Of a stretch of DNA of 64,000 nucleotides, positions 1 to 11,690 are shown piece by piece. Numbering within the stretch: position 1 is the first letter of the stretch; every line of letters begins with the position of its first letter. Both the position numbers and the translations under genes were made by a program. This DNA comes from Struthio camelus (taxonomy: Eukaryota > Chordata > Aves > Struthioniformes > Struthionidae). The stretch lies in NCBI RefSeq assembly GCF_040807025.1, contig NC_090952.1, positions 6,898,001-6,962,000 of the forward strand. Direction: 5' to 3'. Below the pieces are notes generated by a model. It did not search any database. It was not told the DNA's origin and was given only the letters and a program-made list of their open reading frames with translations.

Positions 1-3000
1 CAACATCCACATGCCAAGTGAGAACACTTCACTAACCATACTTCTTCCTGCATCTGGGCAGCATGAAAAGCAAACGTGACAGATATGAATCACATCACTT
101 AAGGCACTCCTGGAAGGAGCTAATATATTAGATCAGGATGATATAAGGCCTTATTATCATCTGCTCTATTCCCTATAAAACAGAATAGATCAAGTATTTT
201 GAAATCTGAATAGGCTCACAGTCACTGAAAATTTTATTGGAAATGGCCTGCCATTCAGCCAACTGACCACTAGCTGTCCCCATTGCTTCACAGGAGTAAA
301 GGACCAGTCTTGTAATTGAAAGATTATTTTCAGATAAGCCTCTGCCTCCAAAAATGAGTGCTACTGCTCTTGGGAAAAAGTGAAAGCTCATAAAAAATAA
401 AAGTGAGATATTATAGTTAATCCTTCCTCCACGACAACAGCGCATCCCACAGCTGTTGTCATTTGTAGGATTTATCTTAAAAAAAAAAAAAAAAAGGAGT
501 TTCTGTTAAAATAAGCTGCTAAAATATCTTAAGGATTTTCAAGGTCAAATTTATCCATGATACTGTTCAGCTTGGCCCCAACATTTCCAGAGTTAAACTG
601 AAAATGGTTCACTGTCCAGCTTAGCTTTACTGTGTGTGTACTTTCTTAGAGTTTTTCTTTTTTTCTTCTACAAGGTAGAATAACCCTGTTATAGGTATGA
701 CAGCACAAAACTTAAATAAATATTTACATTTTAAAATTCTGGGATTCTGTAAGTATCCAGATGAGAAAATGGAGGTGTAGGAGAATACCTGCCTCCTAGG
801 GTACTGATGTGGTTAAAGTTTGCAACAGATCTGCATCAGAAGCTTCAGATAAATTAATAGATCTGATAAAATTGTATGACAAGACAAAAGGAAGCCCTGG
901 AGATCCAGTCATGTAGGAGAACAGGAATGATCAAAGTGAATTGGAGCAATCCAGAGTTTCTGCCCAGTCTCTGCAGTATCTGATAAAAACACTTTAAGGG
1001 ATGTTTTTTCAATCAATGTCTATGGTGGGTGCTACTTCCTAACCTCAAACTATAGAAATTATTATAATTTAAAATTGGAAAAAGTCTCTCAGAGAAGCCA
1101 TAGGGTGATTCTAGTCGCTCGGGCTCATCTTAAAGTCTTACAATTTTTCTTTGTCTCCAAAATCCAGGATAATTGCTCATTTCCATTTATCTTCTGGCTT
1201 CTCAACATAAGCCTAGAACATAGACTCGTTACTAAATTTGTTAGACCTATGAGACTTTGGATTTGGTCTCTTCTCAAATCAACTTGGAGAAATAAAATTT
1301 TTTACTGATAATGGTTGGGATTTATTATCACACAACAGATGCTATTAAGAAGGCAGAATAATATTTTATACGGCAGTTAATACCACCTTAACTGCTTTCT
1401 AGCCGTAATGCTGCTGCTCACAAAAGAATGGTGAGATACTGCATATACTTAATGAAATTTATGTTATGAATTTGGAATCTATTGCTTTTTATTCCGCCTT
1501 CATAATTCAGTCCCATTATTTGCTTCTCTGTAGAATATTTGAGCATAAAAATCAAAGATAAAGCAATGCCATTTCTAATGTGGCAAGTCCGCAGTCATCT
1601 CGGACTGTAACCAGAGAAACTGTTATATCACATATAAGGCAGTTGTCACCGAAGTCAGTTAAGTTACTTAGATCAGAATCTACCCTTTTCCTTGGCTACA
1701 TTAGAGTCAAGCAAAGATGAGAAGGGTAGAGAAGGCTGGGACTGCTACATCCTTCAAAATATACTTATTGAGAAAACATACTCAGGAAAAAGCTGGATCC
1801 CTGCTTTGTTACTTCAACTTCCACTCTAGAAGGACGTCTCTTCCACTTGGCATAATGCTCTTAAACAAAAATTTTGCAAAGAATTCAATTCAGAATAATA
1901 GAATGAAATTCAGAATTGTCAGTGCAAGACGACTAACAAAATAATACAAGAAACAAAATGCTAGTTCTGAATATCACCAAGTTGGAGATGAAGAGTTCAG
2001 AATTCACAGTACCCTGGAAATATTCTTTAACTTGGGCTCCAATTCTGAACCAAGACTCTCCAGAGTTTGAACTCTACCATTCAGGTCCAAATTCTGAACT
2101 TCACTGTAAGTAACAGTAACGTACACAAAAACGTTGGGCGTCTGATGTGCCATTACCTGCCTGTTGAATTCCTGTGTGAAGTGAATCATGATTTTCTGCT
2201 GCACCAATACATTGTGTCAGTGCATAACTGAACGCGCAATGAAACAGATCCACACTCAGCTCCATACCAACTGTACATATTAGGAGGAAACTCCTTCAGA
2301 GGAGGAACTATTTTCTGATTAATTATCTTCTGTTCTTCTGTTGTACCTTTAATGTCATGTATCTGTAATTTTAAAACTTCTTAGTCTGATTTCAAAACTA
2401 ATTTTCCACGCATAACAAAGTTTCAAAAAATGTTATCCTACACACAAATAATTTTTTGTAAATAAACGTACAATACAAATGTCTACACATCTTTTTACAT
2501 AGAGTGTAATCTCTAACAAAAACATAAAAATAACAAGGAGATAGAGAAAAAGCAGGCATAAACAAAGAGAAGCATTTGTCTAGATACAAGCTGCTTTTTG
2601 TTTCTGATAAAGGGTTCTGCGGCAGGCCTGGAATTGCAAGAGGCAGTGAACGTTAGCCTCAAGTTATGAAGCAGAACAATTACTTTCACAGTACAGAAAG
2701 TAATCAATTTGGTGTTAAGAAAGCGTACAATAGACTTTATTCAACAAAATAAGTAGCTCTGAATATTCTACACATATAGCACTGTATAAAAACATTTTAT
2801 GGATATAACAACTGACTATGGAGAAGCTTCTCAGTTTTTTTCTCCAGAAGAGGTTTTGAATAAAGAATTGCATATTTAGAAAGGACTGGGTATACAGACA
2901 GACTGATCTCTCCAGTAAGGCACCTTTTATTAACAGATATTCTTGCTATAAAGTATGAAAAGCAACTGAAATCCAAATCTTTTTATACTTTGTGTTCACA

Positions 3001-5534
3001 TAAGAATCTATGAAAACATTTGTTTTTAAATGAACTATGTCAGCATTTGATTGGTTTATCTACCCACACCAGTTAAACAACACCCATGTCTAACGACGCA
3101 GCTGAACTAATACGTTAAGTTCAAGTAATTAAATTATAAAATTGGAACTAATTAACAGTAAAATGCAACTTGCTGAAATAAGACCAACTTAGGGTAGTCA
3201 GGAATCCGCTCAGTGTTCACAGCATGCAGCCAAAGTAGTAAAGTATTGTCAGTTTAACAATTATATTTCATAAAGTACTTTTTTCAAGCAGTATGGAACA
3301 AGACAGTCCTTACATGTCAGTAAATATATATTAGTTGAAAGTGCCAAAAGGTATTTGTATGTAGTGATTATTAATACTATTCTAATAGACAGGAATAAAT
3401 ACTACCTCAGTATTATGTCTTCTTTCACTAGCTTCATAAACCAAATAGAACAAAACCAAACAGCTATACCATTATAGAATAACAGAACAAAATTTCTCTC
3501 ACATAATAATGTTGCAGTAGGAAAGAGAATTTTTGCACTGCTGTAGTCTGATATATCCAACATTCCTGCATGCTGAAGAAGAGCAGATGAAGATCCAAAC
3601 TATGCAGTGATACCCAGCTCTTCTGCAGTGCTTTGCCTGATGTATTGGTGGTACACTGGCATTCAGGAGAGGTACATTAAGACTTAAAAGGATAAATATT
3701 CAACAATTTTGAAGGGGAGGGAAGGAAACTGAAATTAAGTTACAACAAAAAGTTGTAAAAAATCTTTCATTGTAATTATTTCAATACTGTCTCAACTTGA
3801 CAGCTACTAACAACCACATTGCTCACTGATTCTATGTGTTTCTAAAGGATCAAAAAAAGGGAGTAAGTGCCAGTTAAAAAAAAAAAAAAAAGACAAAGTA
3901 TATCTAGATTGTGCTGCAGAACTTAAATTCCATCGCATTGACTCACGGGCTGTCTAGAGACACCCAAATGCAAGAGAGATGAATACGATCTATTTTGCCG
4001 ATACAGAATCGAGCTGTTCAGACACACAGCGCAGATCAGTGACTTCCCTAGATTCGGGGCATCTATACCAACAGCTGAACTTACTCATATTGATTGGCCA
4101 GCTGTCCCACATGTGTAAACTGCAACTGAATAAGCTCACATACGCAAACACAATAAACTGCTCCTGCAAACTTTCCCCACCCAATGATTTTTAAAATACT
4201 TTTCAACAGTTAACGCCAGCAAAACTTCACCCTTCAAATACTCACAAGAAGCAAATAGCAAAAGTTTTGCCACGATGCACAGTAGGAAAATCTTAACAAA
4301 TATTCACAGAAAGCGGCTTGCATTTTTCCACTATCCCTGATATTAGGAGTCAAAAAAGATCCCTACAACTACAGCCACAAACCATTGTGTGAATACAGCC
4401 TAGAGACCTTTCTCCCAGGCAGGAAACAACAGTGCTGTCAGGTGTGTGAAGTGATTCTTTCCTCCTGAGAACCAGAAGGAGGAACCTGTAAGTTGAAATG
4501 GTGTTAAAGTGCAAAAGACCCTTAAAGAAAAAATACACCTCAGAACAAAGAAAAAACTCATTATACTTTGCACCTGTTTAACAAAAAATATCCTTTTAAC
4601 AAGTTGGTTCATTAATAAAGGCGCAATTAAGTATCACATCATTAAAGGAACAGGAATGAAAACAGAGCAAATTCTCATTAAGATACATTGCCAAGGTATC
4701 TAGCTCATTAAGAAAAGAAACCAATACTTTCACCCCTCACTCCTGGTTATAAATAATCTCATAGGAATTTGTTATTTATTAATGTAGGATTTCTCCTGAA
4801 AGTTAGGAAGCTGCTTTGTTTTTTAAGCTTAAAAACCTATAATTTGTTCCCCTACTTATAAGAAACAGTGCTACTTGTTGTGAACAAACACAGCAATGAA
4901 AACAGAACAATCTTTAGGGAAAACCACCACTCATTTCAATATCACAAACCAAATACAGGCCTGGGAAAAGTGGCAATTTTTGCATTCTCTCCATAGCAGA
5001 TTCTCTTTCTGTTAACATTGTAAGCTAAAATGGAGAAACTTCAATCACAGTGGCAAGCAGCCAGCTCATGAATAGGCTTGCTAACATCAACAAGACTATT
5101 CGTATGAACAAATGCTCAAAATGACTACGAGACTTCTTGTATATCCTTTGTAATGTTAAAATCAATAGGATCACTGTGGTTTGTAAGCGCTCTCCCACAT
5201 GGACGGAGGGCTGAAGTCAAGAGGAGTGCTACTGTGAGCAAGTATGTAAGGGTCGCAGTAAAGGACTGAACTAGTCCTTTGTTTTCAGTTAAAAAAAATT
5301 TAATATAGCACATGCTAAGAAAAGACTACCGGACTAGCAGATAGCAGGCTTTAACTAACTATAACCTAAAGCCTGAAGTTAGAGTCTGCCATGTATCGCA
5401 CAAGTAAAGTACTACTTTTACTGCCTAAACAGTTATTGGTTAATGATGTATGCAACTCAGCTTGAAAACCATGAGATTTCAAACTCCATTTGAAGAGCAT
5501 AGAACCAGGATGGCAATACATGAAGGATCTGTGA
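1..5534. other. Intergenic, no gene recognised
   Basis: AT-rich sequence upstream of the first CDX gene. Open frames here are short, lack recognisable domains and are not flanked by credible splice sites. I see only A-rich runs (around 480 and 3878) and no coding homology or RNA gene. Distal enhancers could be present but cannot be recognised from one sequence. Confidence 0.6.
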
Positions 5535-5845
5535 GAAAGGAAGCACTAGAACTAGCAGCAAGGTGGGGTTGCCTGCTTGGTCAGCCCTTCATTTGAATGC
5601 AAATGTAATTTTGGGGCAGGCAGTTATCTGTGACATCAGGCAGGACCTTAGTAAACTGTTACCACCAGCACCTGGTAACACCATTGTTAATCATGTGTAG
5701 TAAAGGGACATCAGGGCTAGCATGAGTCATTTATAGAGCCAGTCAGGGCTAGAAAAGAGAGAGAAAGAAAGAGGAGGGGAAGAGATCAAACAAACACTGT
5801 GAGGAGCAGGATGTCCCAGCAGGACAAAGCCAGGCTGTGAGCATC
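5535..5845 (+). promoter_or_regulatory. Proximal promoter and 5' leader of CDX4 copy 1
   Basis: About 160 bp (5535-5695) is roughly 88-90% alignable with 28822-28977 in front of copy 2, while sequence further upstream is not. The shared block holds an octamer-type site ATTTGAATGCAAAT (5591-5604), a CRE-like TGACATCA (5631-5638), and GTTACCA/TGGTAAC inverted arms around CCAGCACC (about 5658-5679). A TATA-like or caudal-type ATTTATAG follows near 5729-5736, which would put the transcription start near 5760. Factor binding is inferred from motif shape only. Confidence 0.6.
5811..5840 (+). other. Upstream ORF in copy 1 leader
   Basis: ATG at 5811 opens a nine-codon frame ending in TGA at 5838-5840, five bases before the CDX start at 5846 and in a different frame. 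The upstream ATG sits in CAGGATGT, a context also found before copy 2. It could reduce or gate translation of the main frame; this is inference. Confidence 0.4.
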
Positions 5846-6278
5846 ATGTATGTGAGTTATCTTTTGGATAAAGAAACCAGCATGTATCCTGGATCTGCAA
5901 GGTGCAGCAGCAACAACCTGCCCGTGCAAAACTTTGTGTCTACTCCACCCTATTCAGATTACATGGGATATCATCATGTGCCGACTCTGGACAACCACGG
6001 ACAGGCCGCGGGAACCTGGGGATCTCACTACGGCCCACAGAGGGAGGACTGGAACGCTTATGGCCCAGGACCCTCCAGCACCGTTCCTCCTGCACAGATC
6101 AATGGCTCGTCTCCTGGGCAGGTCTCCTACAGCTCCGCTGATTACAGCTCCCTCCATCCTGCTGGATCTGGGGGGTTACCTCCTGCAGATACAACTAATA
6201 CACAGCAAATCTCTCCCAACAGCCAAAGGCACAGCTCTTACGAATGGATGAGGAAAACGGTGCAATCTACTTCTACAG
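5846..6278 (+). CDS. CDX4 paralogue (copy 1), exon 1 of 3
   Basis: First coding exon of a caudal-type homeobox transcription factor, a nuclear regulator of posterior axial patterning and Hox genes by family knowledge. The start is the ATG at 5846, giving MYVSYLLDKETSMYPG, which aligns with the CDX4 N-terminus (MYGSCLLEKEAGMYPG type); in-frame codons further upstream lack a methionine. The exon gives 144 residues plus one base. It carries the caudal activation region, rich in Ser, Pro, Gly and Tyr, and ends with the CDX hexapeptide-like SSYEWMRKTVQ. The donor is G|GTATGA at 6279. Bases 5913-6261 match copy 2 exon 1 (29176-29524) at 347 of 349 positions, although the rest of the gene is much more diverged. 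Full product is 277 aa with exons 15617-15762 and 19504-19758. Confidence 0.93.
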
Positions 6279-7244
6279 GTATGAGGGCACTGAGGTTTAT
6301 GCTGAGAAGAGCTTTTATTTTTGACCGAGTTTTCCTGTTTATAGGGAAACATACATCTTAAAAAAAAAAAAAAAAAAGAAAAGAAAAAAAATCCTAATTG
6401 CTTTGAAGGATTCTCTTGCTAGCAGTTAAATATCAATTCTATTAATGGATGGTGTCTTTGATCAGATGATGATTTCTTATATTTCTTTCTCGACTTTTAA
6501 TGCTGGGGCAGATGAAAAAGTGATGTCCTTTGTTCAACAGTGAAGTACCTTCACTCTATGATAATATGTTTAAAAAAAAAAGTTGTGAACTTCAAATAAT
6601 TGCTTTTAACAGGAGTCCTACAGATCTGAATGAAGACACATGTCTGTGGACAGAACTCATGATGATCATATTCCCTCAGTACTTTGCTTATTTTTCTGAA
6701 GTTTTAGAGTAGATGTGAAAGACTCAAGTAAAATGTAAAGGGGTTGGACATCAGGTTCTGTGTTAGAAACAACTTCCCTAAACCTCCTTATTCAGAACAT
6801 TGAAATGAAATGAGATTGGCAAGATCAAACAATGAGTCAATGATTTAAAAACAGGAACGATAAGGAAAGGCTCACTTCACTTTGTAGTACTAGCTTTCAG
6901 AATACGCAGGAATAAAAAGATCCACGCTAATACAATCAGTTAATACCTTGACAGGTCAATCTCCAACGCATAACAGTGCATGAGTGAAAAATGATGCTTT
7001 AGCTACATTTAACAAGTAAAAAGAAGTCATGAAGCTTCAGGGAAAGATTCCATCTGATTGTGGACAGGAACAATACAAAAAAAAAATACAACTACTAAAT
7101 ATCCCTAAACCAAACATCTGTACCTTAGATCAGATAGCAGAAAAAAAAAAGAATGGAACCAAAAAGGGGAGCAGGGAAAGGAGAAAGAGGGGAGGAAACT
7201 GCCTGAAAAGAACTAAGGCACAATCTGCTATAAAGGTATTTGAT

Positions 7245-7330
7245 TCTCTGAGGTGCTGAGCAGCTCTGACATGCACTGAGATCAGTGGGAATTAAGGATG
7301 CTCACTACATCCTCTAAAGAGATGCTCATA
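7245..7330. repeat. Ancient sauropsid interspersed-repeat fragment
   Basis: CTGAGGTGCTGAGCAG followed by GAGATCAGTGGGAATTAAGG and GATGCTCA resembles the common bird/turtle repeat core 'ctgaggtgctgagcac ... gacttcaatgggagttgagg gtgctcagcacc'. Family name not assigned; recognised from memory only. Confidence 0.4.
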
Positions 7331-7574
7331 GTATTTCAGTATTGCATTTTTAGGAAGCTTCCTTTCCTTTCAGTCCTTCCTTCCTGCCATCTCTTTCATT
7401 ATTTACAGAACAGAGGATTTTTAAAGCAAGTTCTGAGTCAATCTTTGATGGGAAAATAATTATTTAAAACACGCTCTAGAAAAATACAAGCAACCACATA
7501 CAAAAATTGTCTTTGTTAAAATAGTGCATCTAATTTGTATGGACAGACTGAGTTATTGCTACTGCTGACTATAA

Positions 7575-7650
7575 CTTCATAGATAGTCCACAGAAATCAA
7601 CAGGACAATCACTGGAGTACACTGTTACTCCAGGTGAATAAGAATTTTGC
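7575..7650. repeat. Ancient interspersed-repeat fragment
   Basis: AGTCCACAGAAATCAACAGG, then ACTGGAGTACACTGTTACTC and GTGAATAAGAATTTTGCC, resemble the worn sauropsid repeat that reads 'gtcaatggga ... ggagtaaggt actactcagt gtgagtaagg ... cagaatttggcc'. Low confidence because it is a memory match. Confidence 0.35.
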
Positions 7651-7668
7651 CAAACACGAGAAATAGAA

Positions 7669-7685
7669 TGTGTGTGTGTGTGTGT
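7669..7685. repeat. (TG)n microsatellite
   Basis: Short uninterrupted TG dinucleotide run, followed by a T-run. Confidence 0.8.
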
Positions 7686-8184
7686 TTGTTTTTTTTAAAT
7701 CACACTTGTTCTTGACTGTATATTACCCAAAAGAGGGCCCGATTTTGCAAAAACTTAATGGCTTACCTGTGAGCTGTCCTTATGAGGGCAATGAAATTGC
7801 TCACAAGCCATATGATTTACCATTTCTGATGGTAGAAAACTTATTCAAAGAGCCACTACTTCTCTTCTCCTCTTTACCTGCCTGCCTCTTGCTCCTGTGG
7901 ATTTAAATTGCAGCCTCTCTGCAAGAAAGGCCTGATCTCCTGACCTGTCTGTGCTGTCCCTTTCATCATAGGGACACGGTGCTATATGTAATAGACAACA
8001 ATGTTCTAACTGCCTGCTTAACAAGCATGCTTGGGGCTTGTAACACTCCAAATCTCAAGCTTGCAAGGGTCAGAGCATTTACTGGCAGCGCTGGGAGTCC
8101 CTCTGTTCTGAGGGTGACTGGTCCAACAAGACACTGAGTACCTTCAACTCAAGAGGAACTGAAGAAATCAGCATGTCATAAGAC

Positions 8185-8280
8185 CATATCCTCTCAAATG
8201 CCCGCAGGCCAGTGTAAGGCCCTCTGAAGTTAGTGGGAGCCTACCCATTCACTTCATGGGTGTTGGGTCATGCTTTAGGG
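8185..8280. repeat. Ancient interspersed-repeat fragment
   Basis: GGCCCTCTGAAGTTAGTGGG then CCCATTCACTTCATGGGTGT and GGGTCATGCTTTAGGG resemble the mirrored 'gaagtcagtggg ... cattgacttcaatgggag ... ggatcaggcc' core of an old sauropsid repeat. Confidence 0.35.
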
Positions 8281-8764
8281 AAACATGAAGACAAATAGTT
8301 TTCCTGCTGCTTCTTCTCTTCCCTCTCCCCACCCCCCCCCTTTTTTTTTCATATGCCAGGAATGCTCAGTTCCAATAAATCTGCTTCACTGGAGTCACTT
8401 TCTTTTTTCCTCACTCCCTCCTCTTCCTCTGTTTAAAAGAAAAGACACTTTTGTATTTCCCTCTTTTCCACAAAAAATTAAAAATCAGTACTAACGGCAA
8501 CTAGCACTAACGGGTCAGATCTATCTATGCACTTAAGTGAGTTTAGCTTTGAGTATGCAAGCCTTGCCAGTGACTTTAACATGTGACTAGGCTCTCTGCA
8601 AGTACAGAGATTGTTTGCCGGATCACAATCAAAATGCTGATTAATTTGTCAGACTGAATCTACTGCTCTTTACATCCTTAAAGCTGTATACGTACACTGA
8701 GTATGACCCTTCTGTCTTTTTGCAAAAACATTAGCAACTGCAGTAGAGGCTTTGTATAAACAGG

Positions 8765-8890
8765 AGCTGATGAATCCACCTATTATTTATTAACTATCCT
8801 TGTTCCCTGTGAAACAGATATGAACTACTACTCTTATTTTCAAGATGGAAAAACTGAGGCTCAGACTCACCCAAACTCCATCTGAACAGA
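8765..8890 (-). repeat. MIR-like SINE remnant (antisense)
   Basis: CAAGATGGAAAAACTGAGGC followed by TCAGACTCACCCAAACTCC matches the antisense MIR core (gatgaggaaactgaggctcag) with several substitutions. Worn and probably not functional. Confidence 0.45.
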
Positions 8891-11370
8891 AATTAGACAA
8901 ATGAGTTTTATTATTTGTTCATTAACTGCTGCAAAATACTAGTGACTAACAATAAAAGTTCACCGTGGAAACACAGACTATTAAAGCAAGTGATTTTTGT
9001 AACATGATCTTGAAAATCTGCATGAAATATGCCCGTACTCATATCACTTTAAAATTAGGAGAGATGCTTTCCATAGTTTTACTTACACGTAGTCTGACTT
9101 GTGAGGAACAGCTACAGAAACAAGGCCCAGAATCAATGACATTTCCACCTCCAGAGATCACAGTTAGCTTCTCTTATTGACGCTTTTTGGCCTCGTGACC
9201 TGGCAGATGACAAATAAAACACATTATTGAAATTTCTACCACTGTCTCATATCTTGAAGTCTTTCTATATTCTCTCACTTATTCAGTTTACCTGGAACAA
9301 CAAAATAAATTACTTCTATTTAATCTTATACTGTGTAATTCTAAAAACAACAACAAATATAAGACCATGTCTTCAGCTGGTGTTAAGTGAAGTTCATGAA
9401 ATTATGCTACTTGAAACCTCTGGAAGATCTCAGAATTTAATGCGAGACTACCATGCTGGTCTAGGGGTACTGGAACGCATTCCCCACAGCAAAGATCTAA
9501 TTAAGACTTTCATCCACCTTTTTCTGCTTGGAGGACGGTCTGTCTGCATGTCTCTCTTGGCAGCTTTGGAACTGGCGGGACCGACCCTCCATGCAGCATG
9601 AGCAGGATCCAAGGCCTCCTCACTGCATGCTGGAGGGCGTTCAGGACACGGGAGCAAGCAATTGTGTTTTGACTCAGAACACTTCAAGGAGAAAACTCCA
9701 ACTATGTAGTATTTTCACCCAAGAACATAGGTGGAAAAAGAACCTAATACTGCTCCTGTCTCCCCTCTCCTCTCCTAAATTACCAGTTTGAAAGGACAAG
9801 CAAAGCTAAGGAAACCAGTAATTATAAGAGGACAGAACAAAGCCAAGACAACTAGGGATTTGAAGTGGTAAGGCTAAATTCTACACGCACGCATGCACAT
9901 AAACAGCATAATTATTGTCAAATTCTTTGATGGAAAGTAGAAGAAATCCATCCTAGAGCAAGTCATAAATCTTCTCCTGCTGGTCTCAATATTTTTGTAG
10001 AGGTATCTGAACATTTTCACATAGGAATAGACTTTTTGCCTCTGTGAGAAAGCAACAAAAAGTTGAGGTAAAAATGTGCCCAAAAGAATATAACTGAATA
10101 GTTAGTTGCCAGGCGGTTTCAACAACAATGAGAATTTACTCACAAAGCTGAAAGCACATCTTAAGATCTGCACTTACGTTACCATCAAACAGGGAGGACA
10201 GGAGTTTTGAAACAGAGGGAAGCTAATTACAAGCAGAGGAAAGACATTTCCTGTACCTGATAATTCTCCTGTCATTCTTTTTCAATAAAAGATTTACTCT
10301 GAAAATACAAAGACAATTTTTCTCATAACGACAGGTGCTGATGGCATCATTACCAAATGCACTGTGAATGTAGAGCACCTAGCCTTTGAAGAAGAATAAG
10401 TTACATTCCCTCAATTCTAAGGAAGAGGAACAAGCCTCTGAAGAAGCCATACCTGCAAAATGCTGACTACCTAAAGAACATATAACACTTGAAAATTTTT
10501 CAGCTAATCACCTGTGTGGCCTACAGCGTCACTGGCAACAGAAATTCCCTTATCTTGTCACTTACAAACCTGCCTACGTTTTCTGCAGCTTGTGTCTTTC
10601 TGCCAAATAAAATCCACACAGGGGGTCTGTCCAATCACTGCTGAAAAGTGACAAAAGATGACTCTGCTCTGGATTCTATTACTTCTGCCTGATGAAGATT
10701 AATAGACTAGAATAGAATAGTTTATACTGACAAACTGAAGAACAGAGTTTGGCCCATAAGCTTTATTATAGAATAGTAGAAGATATCCATAATAGATGAC
10801 ATTAGAGTTTTAAATAAGCAGAGGTGAACAAAACACAGGGAAAATTCTTCAAGTCTCCAAGCAGATTTTGACTCTATGTTTCTCTTCTCTTCTTTTTAGC
10901 ATGAACCATCTCAATATGTATAACAAAAAACAAACAATCAAGACCCATCAGAAAGCCTGGTTCTATTCCTAACTGAAAAATTAAGTGCAGAAGGATTTAG
11001 AGACAGTCCCACAACAAAACTCTGGGTCCTGATCTCTGATGGCTTTATCATAACTCAAAAACTATCTCCAATCTCTCCCTTAATACTGAGCTAACACAAA
11101 GATGCACATCTGAACTGAGCCCAGCTCCAGGCCAGAAAAGCATCTCACATTTCTCGCTAACTTCAGTTGCATTCCAATCATCAGGTAGTGACATTAAGTC
11201 CCTCTGAAGCAATATTAAACTATGCAATTGAGATCATGATGCTCTGTAAGTAAAATGACACTATTCTGTACTATGCTACCTTCTAAGTTAGGTATCTGCT
11301 GGATTTTTATGAATGATGCCAATTTACAGAAGACAAGGGCATTCCTGAACAGTTAAGAGAGGAGAGACTG

Positions 11371-11690
11371 AAAAAGGGGCCAGGGCCAGTTCTCATGCTA
11401 ATTTATTTTGCTTTGTAAACTAGTTGTGAGGTCTGATGGTGTTTTTTTTCCTTTCCTGGGCTACATTGTCTTAGGTTTTGAGGCCTATCTGTCATATTGA
11501 GGCAACAGACCCTTTTAACACTTCTCTTTGCTTTGATATGCAATCTTGTCTCTTCCTTCTCCCTCTTTTCTTCAGGAGTTATATTGCCGGAAAGGGTGAT
11601 GATTTTCACAGCAAATAAAGAGGCCTTCCCCAAGCTTTATTGTCTTCAGAAGAAATGCTCTGTGAATTTTATGGCCAATAGGAAAGCTGT
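11371..11690. promoter_or_regulatory. Conserved intron-1 element CNE1 (copy 1)
   Basis: Positions 11461-11673 match 32728-32940 in copy 2 intron 1 at 210 of 213 positions (three transitions), and similarity tapers over the flanks out to about 11371 and 11690. Surrounding intron is not alignable. Motifs seen include CTTTGAT (TCF/LEF-type), GTAAAC (forkhead-type), AATAAAG and CTTTATTG (caudal-type). Open frames on both strands are short, and the differences do not favour any coding frame. Best read as an intronic enhancer kept in both duplicates, or as a gene-conversion tract. Confidence 0.65.

Noticed and set aside
5934..6251. A second open frame of 105 codons inside CDX exon 1, also open in copy 2
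   Set aside because: It is conserved only because the exon 1 block itself is nearly identical in the two copies. It shows no family resemblance, and its edges do not match any start or splice context. It would only be interesting if silent-site constraint were shown in other species.
11403..11633. Open frames on both strands in CNE1, present in both copies
   Set aside because: The nucleotide changes between copies alter residues in both frames (for example Leu/Ser, Asn/Ser, Cys/Arg in the + frame), with no sign of coding constraint. Treated as a non-coding element.
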